From: Symbiodinium microadriaticum
Taxonomy: Eukaryota; Sar; Dinophyceae; Suessiales; Symbiodiniaceae
DNA: 64,000 nucleotides
Assembly: GCA_001939145.1 (NCBI GenBank)
Contig: LSRX01000312.1
Span: forward strand, 412,113-476,112
Reading direction: 5' to 3'
Shown: in pieces, positions 39,965 through 48,979 of the stretch
Layout of the letters: each line of letters starts with the position of its first letter
How positions within the stretch are numbered: the first letter of the stretch is position 1
Notes under the pieces: generated by a model
What the model was told of the DNA's origin: nothing
Databases searched by the model: none
The model's input: the letters and a program-made list of their open reading frames with translations, nothing else
Program-made: the position numbers and the translations under genes

Positions 39965-40294
39965 ATGCCAATTGCCAGAGCTTGCAGCCTTAACCCCAAA
40001 AAAGCACTACAGGACCCTAAACCCCCAACACCGAAGCCCCCAAAAAGCCACGAAGACCCAACCTACAGAGCCGCTCAGCAAACCAGACGGTTGGCCAATT
40101 CGATTCCCGGAAAGCTCAAGACCCCTTCAGCCAAGAACAGAAGGTTCCATAGCAATGTGTCGATCTTAGTTGCCAAAGCCCGGAGCACCCCGAAAGACGG
40201 AAAGCAGGTCTCAGTCAGGGTTTTACCTATATCCCTACAGCCCAAAACACAAGAGAGGGAAAAGCAGCGGGCACCTGTAGCCGTTTTAACATGA
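39965..40294 (+). CDS. 109-codon basic ORF, unknown
   Basis: True ATG. The first 40 residues are partly CCCTAAA-derived (LNPKKALQDPKPPTPKPPKS). The rest is a basic, Ser/Lys/Arg-rich protein (LKTPSAKNRRFHSNVSILVA). Ends at TGA 40292-40294. Could be a nuclear or chromatin-type tail, but that is only composition. Confidence 0.46.
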   Translation: MPIARACSLNPKKALQDPKPPTPKPPKSHEDPTYRAAQQTRRLANSIPGKLKTPSAKNRRFHSNVSILVAKARSTPKDGKQVSVRVLPISLQPKTQEREKQRAPVAVLT

Positions 40295-40489
40295 GGAACA
40301 TCTGCCAAATTATGTGGGGCTTCATCTTGCGACTCAAGGTTTATAGGGCTTAAGGCTGAGGGTCGTGTTTGTACGTATATTCCTCATACTACAGTGGAGG
40401 GTTGGACCGGACTTTCTGGGGAATGCTTTTTGGTTCCTACTTTTGGGTCGAAAGCTGAATGCATCTCCCTGGTGCATAAGCCCGATGCC

Positions 40490-40612
40490 CTTATTGGGGC
40501 CCAAACAATTACCGATATTATATTTTTTGGGGGCCCTTTTTTTAAAACTGTAGTATAGTGGGCCCAAAAATCCTTTTTTAATTAGTAAGGACCCTGTAAT
40601 AGGGGCTTAAGG
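40490..40612. mobile_element. Palindromic element, family H
   Basis: CTTATTGGGGCCCAAACAAT left and TAAGGACCCTGTAATAGGGG right. Confidence 0.65.
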
Positions 40613-40648
40613 ACCCGTAAAACCCTGAAGCTCGGACGCCTATAAATC

Positions 40649-40870
40649 TTGACTCTGGCTCAAAGGGCGCAAAGGGCCGCCCAGGAGAGAAACAGTCGCC
40701 ATGGCTACGGGAATAGTATCGAACCCCACCTCAGGACACAAAACCCTGAGAGTTATGGTATTACCGGAGAGATCTTGACTAATTCAGGGTTCCCACAAAA
40801 GGTCCACAGTTCTGGTTTTGGCTTGGGACAACACCCCCCAGTTGAAGTGATTATCCTCATTGCCTTTTGA
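40649..40870 (+). CDS. Candidate exon, unknown
   Basis: 74 codons: LAQRAQRAAQERNSRHGYGN then TQNPESYGITGEILTNSGFP. The next block 40851-40997 (ARVDRFVLRRIGFRYPQGCS) overlaps it in another frame. Confidence 0.45.
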   Translation: MTLAQRAQRAAQERNSRHGYGNSIEPHLRTQNPESYGITGEILTNSGFPQKVHSSGFGLGQHPPVEVIILIAF

Positions 40871-40978
40871 GTGTGAGCGAGGAACTGTCGTAGCAAGGGT
40901 CGACAGGTTTGTGCTCCGTCGGATTGGCTTCCGCTATCCACAAGGCTGCAGTCCCCACTTCCTAGACCTTGCTATCAG

Positions 40979-41272
40979 GTGCACGTCTCCAAAATAGCTT
41001 GCCTGACCAAGCCCAACCTAACCTCGCCACCTGGCACCCGTGTACTGGACTGTGCAGCAGCGGCTGCGGCAGCACTCCCCGGCACATGCACGACTCTCCC
41101 CAGCGAGCCGCCCAGGCATGAAACGCTAAACCCTAAAGCCCCAACCAAGAAGGGACGACTGGTAAACTTAGGCCAGGATGAGAGTTCCGAAATCCTAAAC
41201 ATGGCCGCACGGGACCGATCTCGCTCTGCGGTGGTGCGCGCGTCCCCACGTGCTCCTGCCAGACAATTTTAA
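40979..41272 (+). CDS. Candidate exon, Ala run
   Basis: Follows TTGCTATCAG|G. 97 codons: VHVSKIACLTKPNLTSPPGT, an eight-Ala run from a GCN repeat, then an acidic/basic tail (LGQDESSEILNMAARDRSRS). Part of the 3' half contains CCCTAAA units. Confidence 0.45.
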   Translation: MHVSKIACLTKPNLTSPPGTRVLDCAAAAAAALPGTCTTLPSEPPRHETLNPKAPTKKGRLVNLGQDESSEILNMAARDRSRSAVVRASPRAPARQF

Positions 41273-41540
41273 AGTAGAGGTTTAGGGTTGAGGGTTTGGA
41301 ATTCAGGTTTGAGCGTTTAGGCTTTATAGTCAATCTAATTAGGCTTGCCGCATCAGTACTTCATACTATATCGATGTCAAGGTCATGAATGCTAATGTTT
41401 GTTCCTCTTCGTCTTGATCATGAGCTTGTTTTTTGCTTAGAAAGACGCATACGTCGGTTATTTGGATATAGGGCTTGGAAGTTATGGCGTTACCTGGAGG
41501 TTTGCCTTTAGACCTATAAACCTGAAATCCGAAAGCCTAA

Positions 41541-41911
41541 ACCATGAGCCCCGGAACCCTAAACTCTAAACCGCCTGCAGAGTCCGAGTTGCGAAAGTCC
41601 AAACCCTAAACCGTGACTTCAGCTTTCGTCTAGGTCCTTGTTGGATAAAAGCTTAGATTTTTTGTTATCATAAAACCCTAATTAGGATTAAAAATGATCA
41701 TTTTCAATATGTTCCCAACAGCCCTAAACCCTCAACCCTAAACCCTAACTCAACCCTAAACCCTAAACCATGAGTCCTGAACCCTAAACTCTAAACCGCC
41801 TGCAGAGTCCGAGTTGCGAAAGTCCAAACCCTANAAACCCTAAACCATGAGTCCTGAACCCTAAACTCTAAACCGCCTGCAGAGTCCGAGTTGCGAAAGT
41901 CCAAACCCTAA
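41541..41911. repeat. Three direct repeats, about 70 bp, in telomeric background
   Basis: ACCATGAGTCCTGAACCCTA...GCCTGCAGAGTCCGAGTTGC occurs at 41541-41612, 41767-41833 and 41843-41911. The last two are nearly identical; one undetermined base at 41834. No gene seen between 41280 and 42050. Confidence 0.85.
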
Positions 41912-42051
41912 GCCGACCCTAAACCCTAAACCCTGTTCCCAACAGAGAACCAGTCTTGCTTGGTTCTTTTTTCGGAGCCAGGAGCTCCGGTTCTGGGCTT
42001 TAAAGACCCTGTAACCAAAACCTCGAAGGCCCCGAGTTCTTTTTGCGGAAC

Positions 42052-42172
42052 TTAATATAGGGGCCTTAATAATTGGAATAGGGTTTGGGGTCCCATTGTA
42101 CGATAATTATAATTAGGAACCCCCAAAAGAGTATTGGTAATTTTTTAGGCCCCTACATTAACTTCAATAGCC
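42052..42172. mobile_element. Palindromic element, family H
   Basis: TTAATATAGGGGCCTTAATA left and TTTTTTAGGCCCCTACATTA right. Confidence 0.72.
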
Positions 42173-42321
42173 ATAGTGTAGGGTTCCTGTAAGGGGTTCT
42201 CAAGGGGTTTTGGGGCGGATTCGGGAGCTTAGTTCAATTTGCAAAAAACAGGGACCTATGGTAAAGACTCTGGGTTCCTTGTTCTGCCAACTGAGACTCA
42301 GCTCTTCTCTTTCACCCGGAG

Positions 42322-42378
42322 GCCTACTATCCCATCAAGCGCACTATCCGAACCTTCGGGGCTCTTTTCCTTCGAGAG
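42322..42378 (+). CDS. Small exon with strong acceptor
   Basis: Follows CTCTTCTCTTTCACCCGGAG, a good polypyrimidine acceptor. Encodes AYYPIKRTIRTFGALFLRE in phase 0 and ends at GTTTAG. Telomeric repeat starts right after the donor. Confidence 0.48.
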
Positions 42379-42450
42379 GTTTAGGGTGTAGGGTGTAAGG
42401 TTTAAGGGTTTAGGGTTTAGGGGTTTGGGGTTTAGGGTTCAGGGCTTAGG

Positions 42451-42570
42451 CGTACGGTCCAAAGAGGGTTCAATGTCTCCCACTCGAGACTTTGGCTTGC
42501 CTGCAGAGACTTCAGCTGCAGGGCAACCACGAAGCTCGAAATTTTAAAGTCTGACCGAAAAGAGCCCTAA
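42451..42570 (+). CDS. Candidate exon, unknown
   Basis: 39 codons: NVSHSRLWLACRDFSCRATT then KLEILKSDRKEP. Confidence 0.42.
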   Translation, partial: RTVQRGFNVSHSRLWLACRDFSCRATTKLEILKSDRKEP

Positions 42571-42593
42571 ACCCGAAACCCTAAAGCCCTTAG

Positions 42594-42733
42594 CAAAAAC
42601 ACGGAGTTCCGTAATGTGGCTCTTGACCTCTGGAAATCAGAAGCTCTAGCCTCGCACCTCAGTTCTTAGCTCAGGTCCTGCTGCGGCCACAGTGAAGGCC
42701 TTCGACGAGAAGGAGACCCATACTTGTTTATAG
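42594..42733 (+). CDS. Two short candidate exons
   Basis: 42594-42669 starts after CCCTTAG, a telomere-like tract end (KNTEFRNVALDLWKSEALAS). 42675-42733 follows TTAGCTCAG|G (PAAATVKAFDEKETHTCL). Both may belong with 42322-42378. Confidence 0.42.
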
Positions 42734-42896
42734 TGAAGTGTGTGTGTGTGTGTGTATTTGTATATTATATATTTATATATGTATATATATATATATGTGT
42801 GTATATATAGGTATAGTTTATAGCATAGTACAGTACATGTTATAGTATATCATACTATATCATATTCTCTGCAGTGGGCGGCAGCATGGATGACTT

Positions 42897-43145
42897 GTGG
42901 TTCAGGCTTGCAGGGCTTTCAGTTTAGGGTTTGGTGTTTTTCTTAAACGACTTGAGGCCTTGAGTGTTTCTGTGCACCAAGGAGCACAAAACAGTCAACC
43001 GTTTACGTACAAGTACGGCTTTGGAGAGGCAGCCGTGGCCTTGCCATACTTCCCCTCAGGTGGAAGCTCAGGTTTCTGGCGTAGTATCACAGTCAGAAGC
43101 GTGTATCGCAACTGTCCAGCATCCGGTGGTTGTGATGAGTGTTGA
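42897..43145 (+). CDS. Candidate exon, unknown
   Basis: 82 codons ending in a Cys-rich tail (SGFWRSITVRSVYRNCPASG). A second frame is open from 42964. Another + patch lies at 43301-43498 (ALNAEANDAWSIILDIQKIL). Confidence 0.36.
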   Translation: MVQACRAFSLGFGVFLKRLEALSVSVHQGAQNSQPFTYKYGFGEAAVALPYFPSGGSSGFWRSITVRSVYRNCPASGGCDEC

Positions 43146-44002
43146 AACCCTAAACCCTAAACCCTGAACGGCGTGTACACGGTTTTTTGCTAGGGTTAGC
43201 TAGGTTCCCCAGTAATTTGTACCCTTGTGCTCTTTTTCCTTTTGTGTTCCCTTATTAAAACCAAACACAAGAGAAAAGGGTAAACGCTGTTACGTTCTCT
43301 TTGATCTCACGTGCAGAGGTGGTTTCTGCGTCTCCTGTTTCACTAGATGCCTTAGTTTCGCCCAGAGGCTCATATCTTTTTTGTGGGTGGCCTCGTACCT
43401 CTCGCGCTTTGAATGCTGAGGCCAATGATGCCTGGTCTATCATTCTGGATATCCAGAAGATTCTTCTTAAGCTGAGCCAATCCAGCTCCATAATATGACC
43501 GCGCTTTGAGACTTGAGGTACCCTCACTATTACGGGGCTATTGGGAAACCTGGTTAAGGTTTGGGGTTTGAGGCTTATCACCTGCCAGACCCAGGCCAGC
43601 AGGATGTTGAACACGCACGTCCCGACACCACCAAGCACGTCGAAGCTCTTCCGTAGGATTTAGGATTCAGGGTTTAGTGTTTAAGGATGTCGAAGCTCTT
43701 CCGTAGGATTGTCTTTGATGTGCTGTAGATAGCATCGCTCTTCCTCCCGTTTTGGCCCTCCTGACTTCCACCGCAAGCTCCGGTCCAATCGAGCCCCCTT
43801 TTTCCCTGCCCTTCGAAGGACCCAGACCAAGGAGGCAGCATTCTCCGGAAGACGGCATCCATGGTGGAGACTGGGTCTCCCATGCACATGTCGAGGAGAA
43901 GCAAGTTTGCGACTTTGCCGGAACCGGAATGATACAAAAATCATTCAAGCACATGGTAAATCATGAAACAGAAAGCTCCTTGTTTTGAGCAGGGAGCCGT
44001 TA

Positions 44003-44272
44003 ATGTCGAAAACCGCGACACCTCAAGTTTCAGTGAAGAGCGTGGCATTTGGATCATTTGGAAAGGCCGGAAAGCTTGAAACAGTCTATGCACTTCCGGG
44101 ACATGATTGTGCCAAAGGACCAGGCGAAAGTATCTTTTGGGGGCGAGTTGCTCGCTTGTTCCATGGAGGTCCCACTATACGTCTAGGCCGCGTACGGTAC
44201 CACACAGCAGGTATGGATGCTCTGGTCCAAGTGAGCTATCCGCATTATGGAACGCAGAGTCGTAGAGATTGA
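44003..44272 (+). CDS. ORF, unknown protein
   Basis: ATG to TGA, 89 codons: TPQVSVKSVAFGSFGKAGKL then ETVYALPGHDCAKGPGESIF. Basic C-terminus. Single convincing + frame here. Confidence 0.45.
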   Translation: MSKTATPQVSVKSVAFGSFGKAGKLETVYALPGHDCAKGPGESIFWGRVARLFHGGPTIRLGRVRYHTAGMDALVQVSYPHYGTQSRRD

Positions 44273-44344
44273 GTTCTGAGGGTATGGGATATGGTCGCCT
44301 TGGCCCCATCATGCCTTGGGCCCTGGATGTTGCCAGGTTGAGGC

Positions 44345-44497
44345 ATGGATGCGCCAGTCCCATTGTGCAAAAAGCCACAAAAGCGAGGCTCCCCATGCCT
44401 GCTCCTAGATGTTTTCAACCTGAGCCCCAAATCCGAAGCTAAAACCAAAACTACACTTGAATGTAGGGCTGAAAAACTCCTAAGGTTTGGTGCGTGA
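44345..44497 (+). CDS. Small ORF, unknown
   Basis: ATG to TGA, 50 codons: MDAPVPLCKKPQKRGSPCLL then FNLSPKSEAKTKTTLECRAE. Basic. Confidence 0.42.
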   Translation: MDAPVPLCKKPQKRGSPCLLLDVFNLSPKSEAKTKTTLECRAEKLLRFGA

Positions 44498-44712
44498 AGT
44501 CGAAGTTCGCACGGCCAGATGGGTCCAAGCTGTCCCTGTGCTGCCGTTGGGTTTAAGGCTATAGGACTGGTTTAGGGTCTAGGTTTGAGTATGGATCTAG
44601 GACTAGGGAGTGGAGGATATACGTCCAGGGCGGCTTTGAGTAATTGTTAACGGCGTACACTCATGATCGAACGACTACGAACCCTAAATCTCTAATTTAA
44701 ACAGGGATTGGC

Positions 44713-44991
44713 ATGCACGCCCAGCGGCTTTGGAGGTTTTGTGTAGTGTGCTGGTATTTGGGCGATGATGTACGGCGCATGCTGTCCCTAAGCGTACCCC
44801 TGCGCCTCCAGCCGGCACTACATTCATGTCATCGGCCTAAAGCTTTAACTCCAAATCCTAAACTCAAAAAGCCTTATAGAAAGGCCCTAGATCATATGGG
44901 TGGTTGTCCATATTTGGGTTTCTTCCGGTTTCCCAAACTACAGGGAGCCGTGCTAAGAGTAGAATTGTGTAGGGCTCCCCAGGGACCATAA
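44713..44991 (+). CDS. ORF, unknown protein
   Basis: ATG to TGA, 92 codons: MHAQRLWRFCVVCWYLGDDV then LSLSVPLRLQPALHSCHRPK; the middle contains CCTAAA-like units. Confidence 0.42.
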   Translation: MHAQRLWRFCVVCWYLGDDVRRMLSLSVPLRLQPALHSCHRPKALTPNPKLKKPYRKALDHMGGCPYLGFFRFPKLQGAVLRVELCRAPQGP

Positions 44992-45068
44992 TTCTGACAG
45001 TTACCCATATAACACTACACCCGAAGCCCTAAACCCTCAAAACCCCGGCACGATGAACCCGAAGCCCC

Positions 45069-45575
45069 ATGAAACTAAACTCTATAAGCCTTAAGCCCTA
45101 TAAGTCATACAAAACCCTAAACAGACGCTTCCCCTTAACCCTAAACCGACAGGTCATGCAACGCTGTAAGAAAAAGTGCTTCGAGGTACTTCTACAACAG
45201 GGTCCTATACCCCAAGCCCGAAACCCTATGAACCCTATAAGCCCCAAACTACGTAAGCCTTCACCCCTAAACTATAGAAGCCCTACGAGGCCCTACAATA
45301 AGCTTCCAGGTACTCCTACAACCCCGAGGATGCCTGGCAGGACCCACGCGACACACATCGCGCGGTCACCCACAGCATTGTTTGCCCCTAGGATTCGATT
45401 TTTTGGTTTTGGAGTGCTTGAGGAATTCTATGGCTTAGGTCGGATGTTGGGGGTTGGAGTTTTTGGTGCTCCGGGCTTCTATGGTTTCAGGTTTTGCACC
45501 TGGGATTCGGATTGCGGGTTTAGATTTTTAGTGCTTGGGGTGTCTATGGTTGAAGGTTTAGGGCTTAGGGCTTAG
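45069..45575 (+). CDS. 168-codon ORF, partly telomere-repeat derived
   Basis: ATG to TAG. The first third and the last third are translated CCCTAAA/TTTAGGG-like repeat (SLKPYKSYKTLN; GFGVLEEFYGLG). The unique core around 45150-45210 (VMQRCKKKCFEVLLQQG) follows CGACAG|G and looks like a genuine small exon. The full ORF is probably not one protein. Confidence 0.33.
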   Translation: MKLNSISLKPYKSYKTLNRRFPLTLNRQVMQRCKKKCFEVLLQQGPIPQARNPMNPISPKLRKPSPLNYRSPTRPYNKLPGTPTTPRMPGRTHATHIARSPTALFAPRIRFFGFGVLEEFYGLGRMLGVGVFGAPGFYGFRFCTWDSDCGFRFLVLGVSMVEGLGLRA

Positions 45576-45756
45576 AGGGATCGGGTTGGCTGCATAGCCG
45601 AAGACGACAGAAGAGAGGTCCCATGATCGTTGCGGTCACCAAAACCTTGTGTTTTAAGTTGTATGGCCGCTACAATGCCTCGTAGGCCATAATTAATTGG
45701 TTACTCTAAACAAGGGAACGCATAAATGTGGACGTAGGTTCGGCTGGCTTGAAAGC

Positions 45757-45873
45757 AGTTTCATTAAACTGAGTGAGTGCATCCAAGAACCCCAGATTCT
45801 GTCGAATCTGAAATCTTCTGATGTCCAGCTGACCAACAAGTCTTCACTCCTTGTAAAGCCCCAGTATGCCTGA
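45757..45873 (+). CDS. Exon, unknown protein
   Basis: Reads SFIKLSECIQEPQILSNLKS then SDVQLTNKSSLLVKPQYA to a TGA; follows TTGAAAG. Next block 45923-46000 (SLRRTSSQDLLPDEVQLMML) may follow it. A minus frame of 62 codons competes. Confidence 0.48.
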   Translation, partial: SFIKLSECIQEPQILSNLKSSDVQLTNKSSLLVKPQYA

Positions 45874-46024
45874 CCCTAGCGCGCCAGCTGCGGGCTTTTG
45901 ATCGATGAATAGCAGTTGGCAAAGGCCAAGTCTGCGGCGCACCTCTTCGCAAGATCTTCTACCGGATGAGGTGCAGTTGATGATGCTTGTGGAAATTTGA
46001 GATTGAGGTATAGTATAGTCCGTG

Positions 46025-46150
46025 CGTTTTACATCGTCTCCACCGGAGAAGCATCGGGATTTACATTTTAGACACCACCCTTTGAGAGTGCGGGACCAGC
46101 CATGGGATTCTTTAGGTGTTGTTGGGGTTTTCTATCTCAGGATGCCTTGA
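46025..46150 (+). CDS. Candidate exon, unknown
   Basis: 41 codons: SPPEKHRDLHFRHHPLRVRD then QPWDSLGVVGVFYL. Confidence 0.42.
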   Translation, partial: RFTSSPPEKHRDLHFRHHPLRVRDQPWDSLGVVGVFYLRMP

Positions 46151-46275
46151 CTGGTTGCTCAGCAGATGCGGCTGGATGCGGTTTCGGGTTTCGGACGGGT
46201 TAAGCGGTTAAGGGTTTAGGGTGAAGTTTCTAGGATGAGGGTCAGACGGTCAGGCTTCCAATGTCAGGATTCAGG

Positions 46276-46416
46276 ATGTTTATGCAGACTGCGTTGGTGA
46301 CAGCCACGTTGTGCTGCTGGTTCGGGGCTGTCGGCCCGAATCAATCGCAGGGCGCTGTCGCATGGAGCGGGGAGCATATTCAGCATAAGCCATTGGCTTC
46401 TGAGCGTCGTATATAA
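46276..46416 (+). CDS. Small ORF with signal-peptide-like start
   Basis: ATG to TAA, 46 codons: MFMQTALVTATLCCWFGAVG then PNQSQGAVAWSGEHIQHKPL. The first 20 residues resemble a signal peptide or membrane anchor. Confidence 0.42.
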   Translation: MFMQTALVTATLCCWFGAVGPNQSQGAVAWSGEHIQHKPLASERRI

Positions 46417-46474
46417 CTCACTCTCTCTCTCTCTCTCCCTCCCTCCACATTTATATTATATATATATATATATA

Positions 46475-46505
<31 letters not shown>

Positions 46506-46545
46506 GTATACATATTATATATATATATATATATATACAAATATT
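46417..46545. repeat. (CT)n and (TA)n microsatellite
   Basis: CT run followed by long TA runs and TTTA units. Confidence 0.95.
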
Positions 46546-46654
46546 GATTTATTTATCTATCATTATCTATTTATTTACACATATGGTTATCTACTGTATA
46601 ACCTACTTTCGGTAATATACAATATAATGAAGCCATGTCTCAGCATGTCTCCAG

Positions 46655-46921
46655 GTGCTACGAGAGGAGGAGACTCGGCGAAAAGGGCGTCAGGCTGCTG
46701 CATCCAGAGATTTTCATCGCTGGCCAGTATTGCATGCGCGCTTTGCTTGGCAGGGCGCGTCCACGGCCCCCAAGTCGCGCATTGAGCAAGCTGTTACCTC
46801 TGAAAGTCATGTTGTTTTGCTCCAAGGGATGAGCTCGTGGTGCGATGATTTTGGAGTGTTCTCCATGGGTGTTCACTATCTTGCTTGCAGCAGTAAGCAT
46901 ATAATCATAGGACGAAATTGA
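46655..46921 (+). CDS. Candidate exon, unknown
   Basis: Follows GCATGTCTCCAG|G. 88 codons: REEETRRKGRQAAASRDFHR then SRIEQAVTSESHVVLLQGMS. An overlapping ATG frame (46635-46832) is the alternative. Confidence 0.45.
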   Translation: MLREEETRRKGRQAAASRDFHRWPVLHARFAWQGASTAPKSRIEQAVTSESHVVLLQGMSSWCDDFGVFSMGVHYLACSSKHIIIGRN

Positions 46922-47123
46922 CCTGAACAAGAAGCCAGACCACGATTGGAAGGGTTTCTCGCAACAACAAGGACCTTTCAGCGGACTTTGGGAAAGGCAG
47001 AAGGGGTTCCAGCATCAACACTACGGAGATCATCATTGCTTTCATCACGCTGACCACCGCGTTGTAACCATCTCTGTTAGTCAAGTTCGTTAAGCTCGTC
47101 TTAAAGTAGCTTCGGAAACGTGC

Positions 47124-47405
47124 AGCAAGCCCAGGACACAGCGGCAGCATCACCACGAAGACGACGATGAGGACGACGACGACGACGACCTGGAATATGA
47201 AGCCACACCCGAACCTGAGAAGACCGCACCGCGCATTTCCGACGATGGCCAGCGCATGCCTGTGACCCCCGATGGGTTGAAGGAGCTGGAGAGTGGCGGT
47301 GTGCCAGTCACCCCGCCTCCTCTACTCAGTGAGGTACGGCATGGTGAAACTGAGTCTTCCTCCAGCGACGGCGAGGACTGTCTGGTTCTTAATGGATCCC
47401 TATGA
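47124..47405 (+). CDS. Exon encoding an acidic low-complexity region
   Basis: Follows GAAACGTGCAG. An Asp/Glu run (HHHEDDDEDDDDDD) leads into YEATPEPEKTAPRISDDGQR and VTPDGLKELESGGVPVTPPP. It may be cut at donor GTACGG after LLSE (47331) or read on to the TGA. The codon-level pattern (varied codons for Pro, Thr and Glu) makes this one of the most convincing unidentified exons. An inverted GGTTCTTA pair (47381-47471) lies across its 3' end. Confidence 0.58.
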   Translation, partial: SKPRTQRQHHHEDDDEDDDDDDLEYEATPEPEKTAPRISDDGQRMPVTPDGLKELESGGVPVTPPPLLSEVRHGETESSSSDGEDCLVLNGSL

Positions 47406-47518
47406 TAGTCCCTTAAGGTCCCCTATAGTAGTCCCAATAACCCATTGCCCCATTCCCTACTAAGAACCAGACCCAAAACCCCAAAACCCCAAAACCCCAA
47501 AAACCCCAAAAACCCTAA

Positions 47519-47616
47519 GGATGCAGACGAGCAGAAACCCATGCGCCTGCGGTCGGGAACGGGCATCGGCATGTTTGAAGAGGACGAGTCCGCGGTTCGA
47601 CTCTGGGTTCCGGTTA
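47519..47616 (+). CDS. Exon abutting palindromic element A
   Basis: Starts after CCCTAAG|G, a telomere-like acceptor. Reads DADEQKPMRLRSGTGIGMFE then EDESAVRLWVP, acidic like the exon at 47.1 kb and probably the same gene. The TA of element A follows immediately, so the donor is GTTACC at the element edge. Confidence 0.5.
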
Positions 47617-47695
47617 CCCACAGGCTCCTTTTTATGGTTCATATTTAGAAACCTATAAGGTAATCCCAAAAAGGAACTACTAAGGAGCCTATGGG
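47617..47695. mobile_element. Palindromic element, family A, shortened left arm, TA-flanked
   Basis: CCCACAGGCTCC TTTTTATGG left (lacking the TAAGTAGTTCC block) and AACTACTAAGGAGCCTATGG right; TA on both sides. Directly follows a coding-like exon. Confidence 0.78.
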
Positions 47696-47824
47696 TAAGG
47701 TTAAGGAGCTTCGTTTAAGTTATACATATAGTAACGAACCCCCTGTTCTTTGCTGTAGATCCCTATTATGGTAGTTTAAGTTACCATAGTAACGATACCC
47801 CATTATTTGCTGTAGATCCCTATT

Positions 47825-47953
47825 ATGGTAACTTCAACTACAATTCTAAAATTCCTTAGCAAGAACCCAGGAATTGCCCGCCCGACGAATCGAGACGTTC
47901 CAGAGCTCAAGCCCTCCATCTTTGGTGATGCATCTCAAGTGCTGGTGTTTTAG
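47825..47953 (+). CDS. ORF or exon downstream of palindromic element I
   Basis: ATG lies in the element end (TATTATGG). After CCTTAG the frame reads KNPGIARPTNRDVPELKPSI then FGDASQVLVF to a TAG. Confidence 0.44.
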   Translation: MVTSTTILKFLSKNPGIARPTNRDVPELKPSIFGDASQVLVF

Positions 47954-48309
47954 CAACCTGTTTTGTTTTTGGCTTTGTTGTGTTGTATAGGGTTTAGGGT
48001 TTTCGGCACCTGACCCTACCTGGCCGTTCACATTTTTTTCGCGTTTTTTGAGGGGGGGGGTGTGGGTTGGGTTGGATCGCACCGAAACGAAAAGCAATGC
48101 CCAAATTACGTTCGTTTTGCCTGCCACCCGTCCAACAGTCTTAGAAGGGGAGTTGTTGAGTGTTCCCGTTCTTCCTGTGTTTATATGCTCTGTCCTTGTG
48201 TTGCCGCACATTGCCTTTTCGAACAAATTGCACTTGTTATGTTTGTTCCATTTTATTGCTGCCCCAGCACCCTTGATCATAAGTTAGTGTTTCGGCTTGC
48301 CTCCTACAC

Positions 48310-48405
48310 CTCCCAATCCCTGAGCCCCCAACAAAGGGCTATGTCTCCATGCTGCCACTTGTGGCCCACGATGCAGAGGACGACGGCGCAGGTGGGTCGC
48401 AGTGA
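48310..48405 (+). CDS. Exon, unknown protein
   Basis: Reads IPEPPTKGYVSMLPLVAHDA then EDDGA; donor GTGGGT at 48391 or a stop at 48403. The preceding 48.05-48.29 kb is open in several frames on both strands (a 144-codon minus frame, 79- and 140-codon + frames), so no call is made there. Confidence 0.45.
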   Translation, partial: LPIPEPPTKGYVSMLPLVAHDAEDDGAGGSQ

Positions 48406-48812
48406 CCGTGAGGGGTTTTGCATGTATGATTCGCGTTCAGGCTGTCAAGAGGCCTGGATGCAAAAATTCAGGATTGGGGTTTAGGGCTCAAGATTTGGGG
48501 GTTTACATCAGCGTTTAGGATTTTGGGCTTAAGGGTTTAAGGGTTTTGGGTTTAAGGGTTTTAGGTTTAGGGTCCGAAAACGTGAACCTCGACCCTCAAC
48601 TCCCGGCCCAAGCCAGTGCCCAAAACTCTTGCATCACAGCAAATCAAACTGTGATGGACCATGAACTGTGATGGACCATGAGCGTTTAGGGTTACCATTT
48701 ATCAAGAGCAAAGAAGCCCTCAAAGCCTGAGGTGCTAAAGCCTAAAACCCTGCAGCGCCCCCTGCAAAACAAACATCCCCTAAACTCTAAAAACCCTACA
48801 GTGAAATCCCGG

Positions 48813-48896
48813 TACAAGAGCCCCATCCGGCGAGAGGAGCCGTTCTTATTTTCCATTACCTCTGGTTTTGCCGGCTGGGTAGTGAGGGTAGGCTAA
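48813..48896 (+). CDS. Candidate exon, hydrophobic
   Basis: Follows CCCGGTAC. Reads KSPIRREEPFLFSITSGFAG then WVVRVG; possible donor GTAGTG after GW. Confidence 0.38.
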   Translation, partial: YKSPIRREEPFLFSITSGFAGWVVRVG

Positions 48897-48979
48897 GGTT
48901 TTTAACCGCGTTCTTGTCCAGACGCAGCGTGTGCCTTGAGCCAGAATCGCCACTTTATCTTCTTTTACGTACCCTGCCC

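Noticed and set aside
40640..40665. Relict spliced-leader sequence (retroposed dinoflagellate gene), from CTGGCTCAAAG
   Set aside because: Only a short partial match to the end of the dinoflagellate spliced leader as remembered; no convincing relict leader found anywhere in the window.
47846..48280. 144-codon minus-strand ORF
   Set aside because: Overlaps a good + exon (47825-47953) and two + frames, and part is telomeric repeat; strand cannot be decided.
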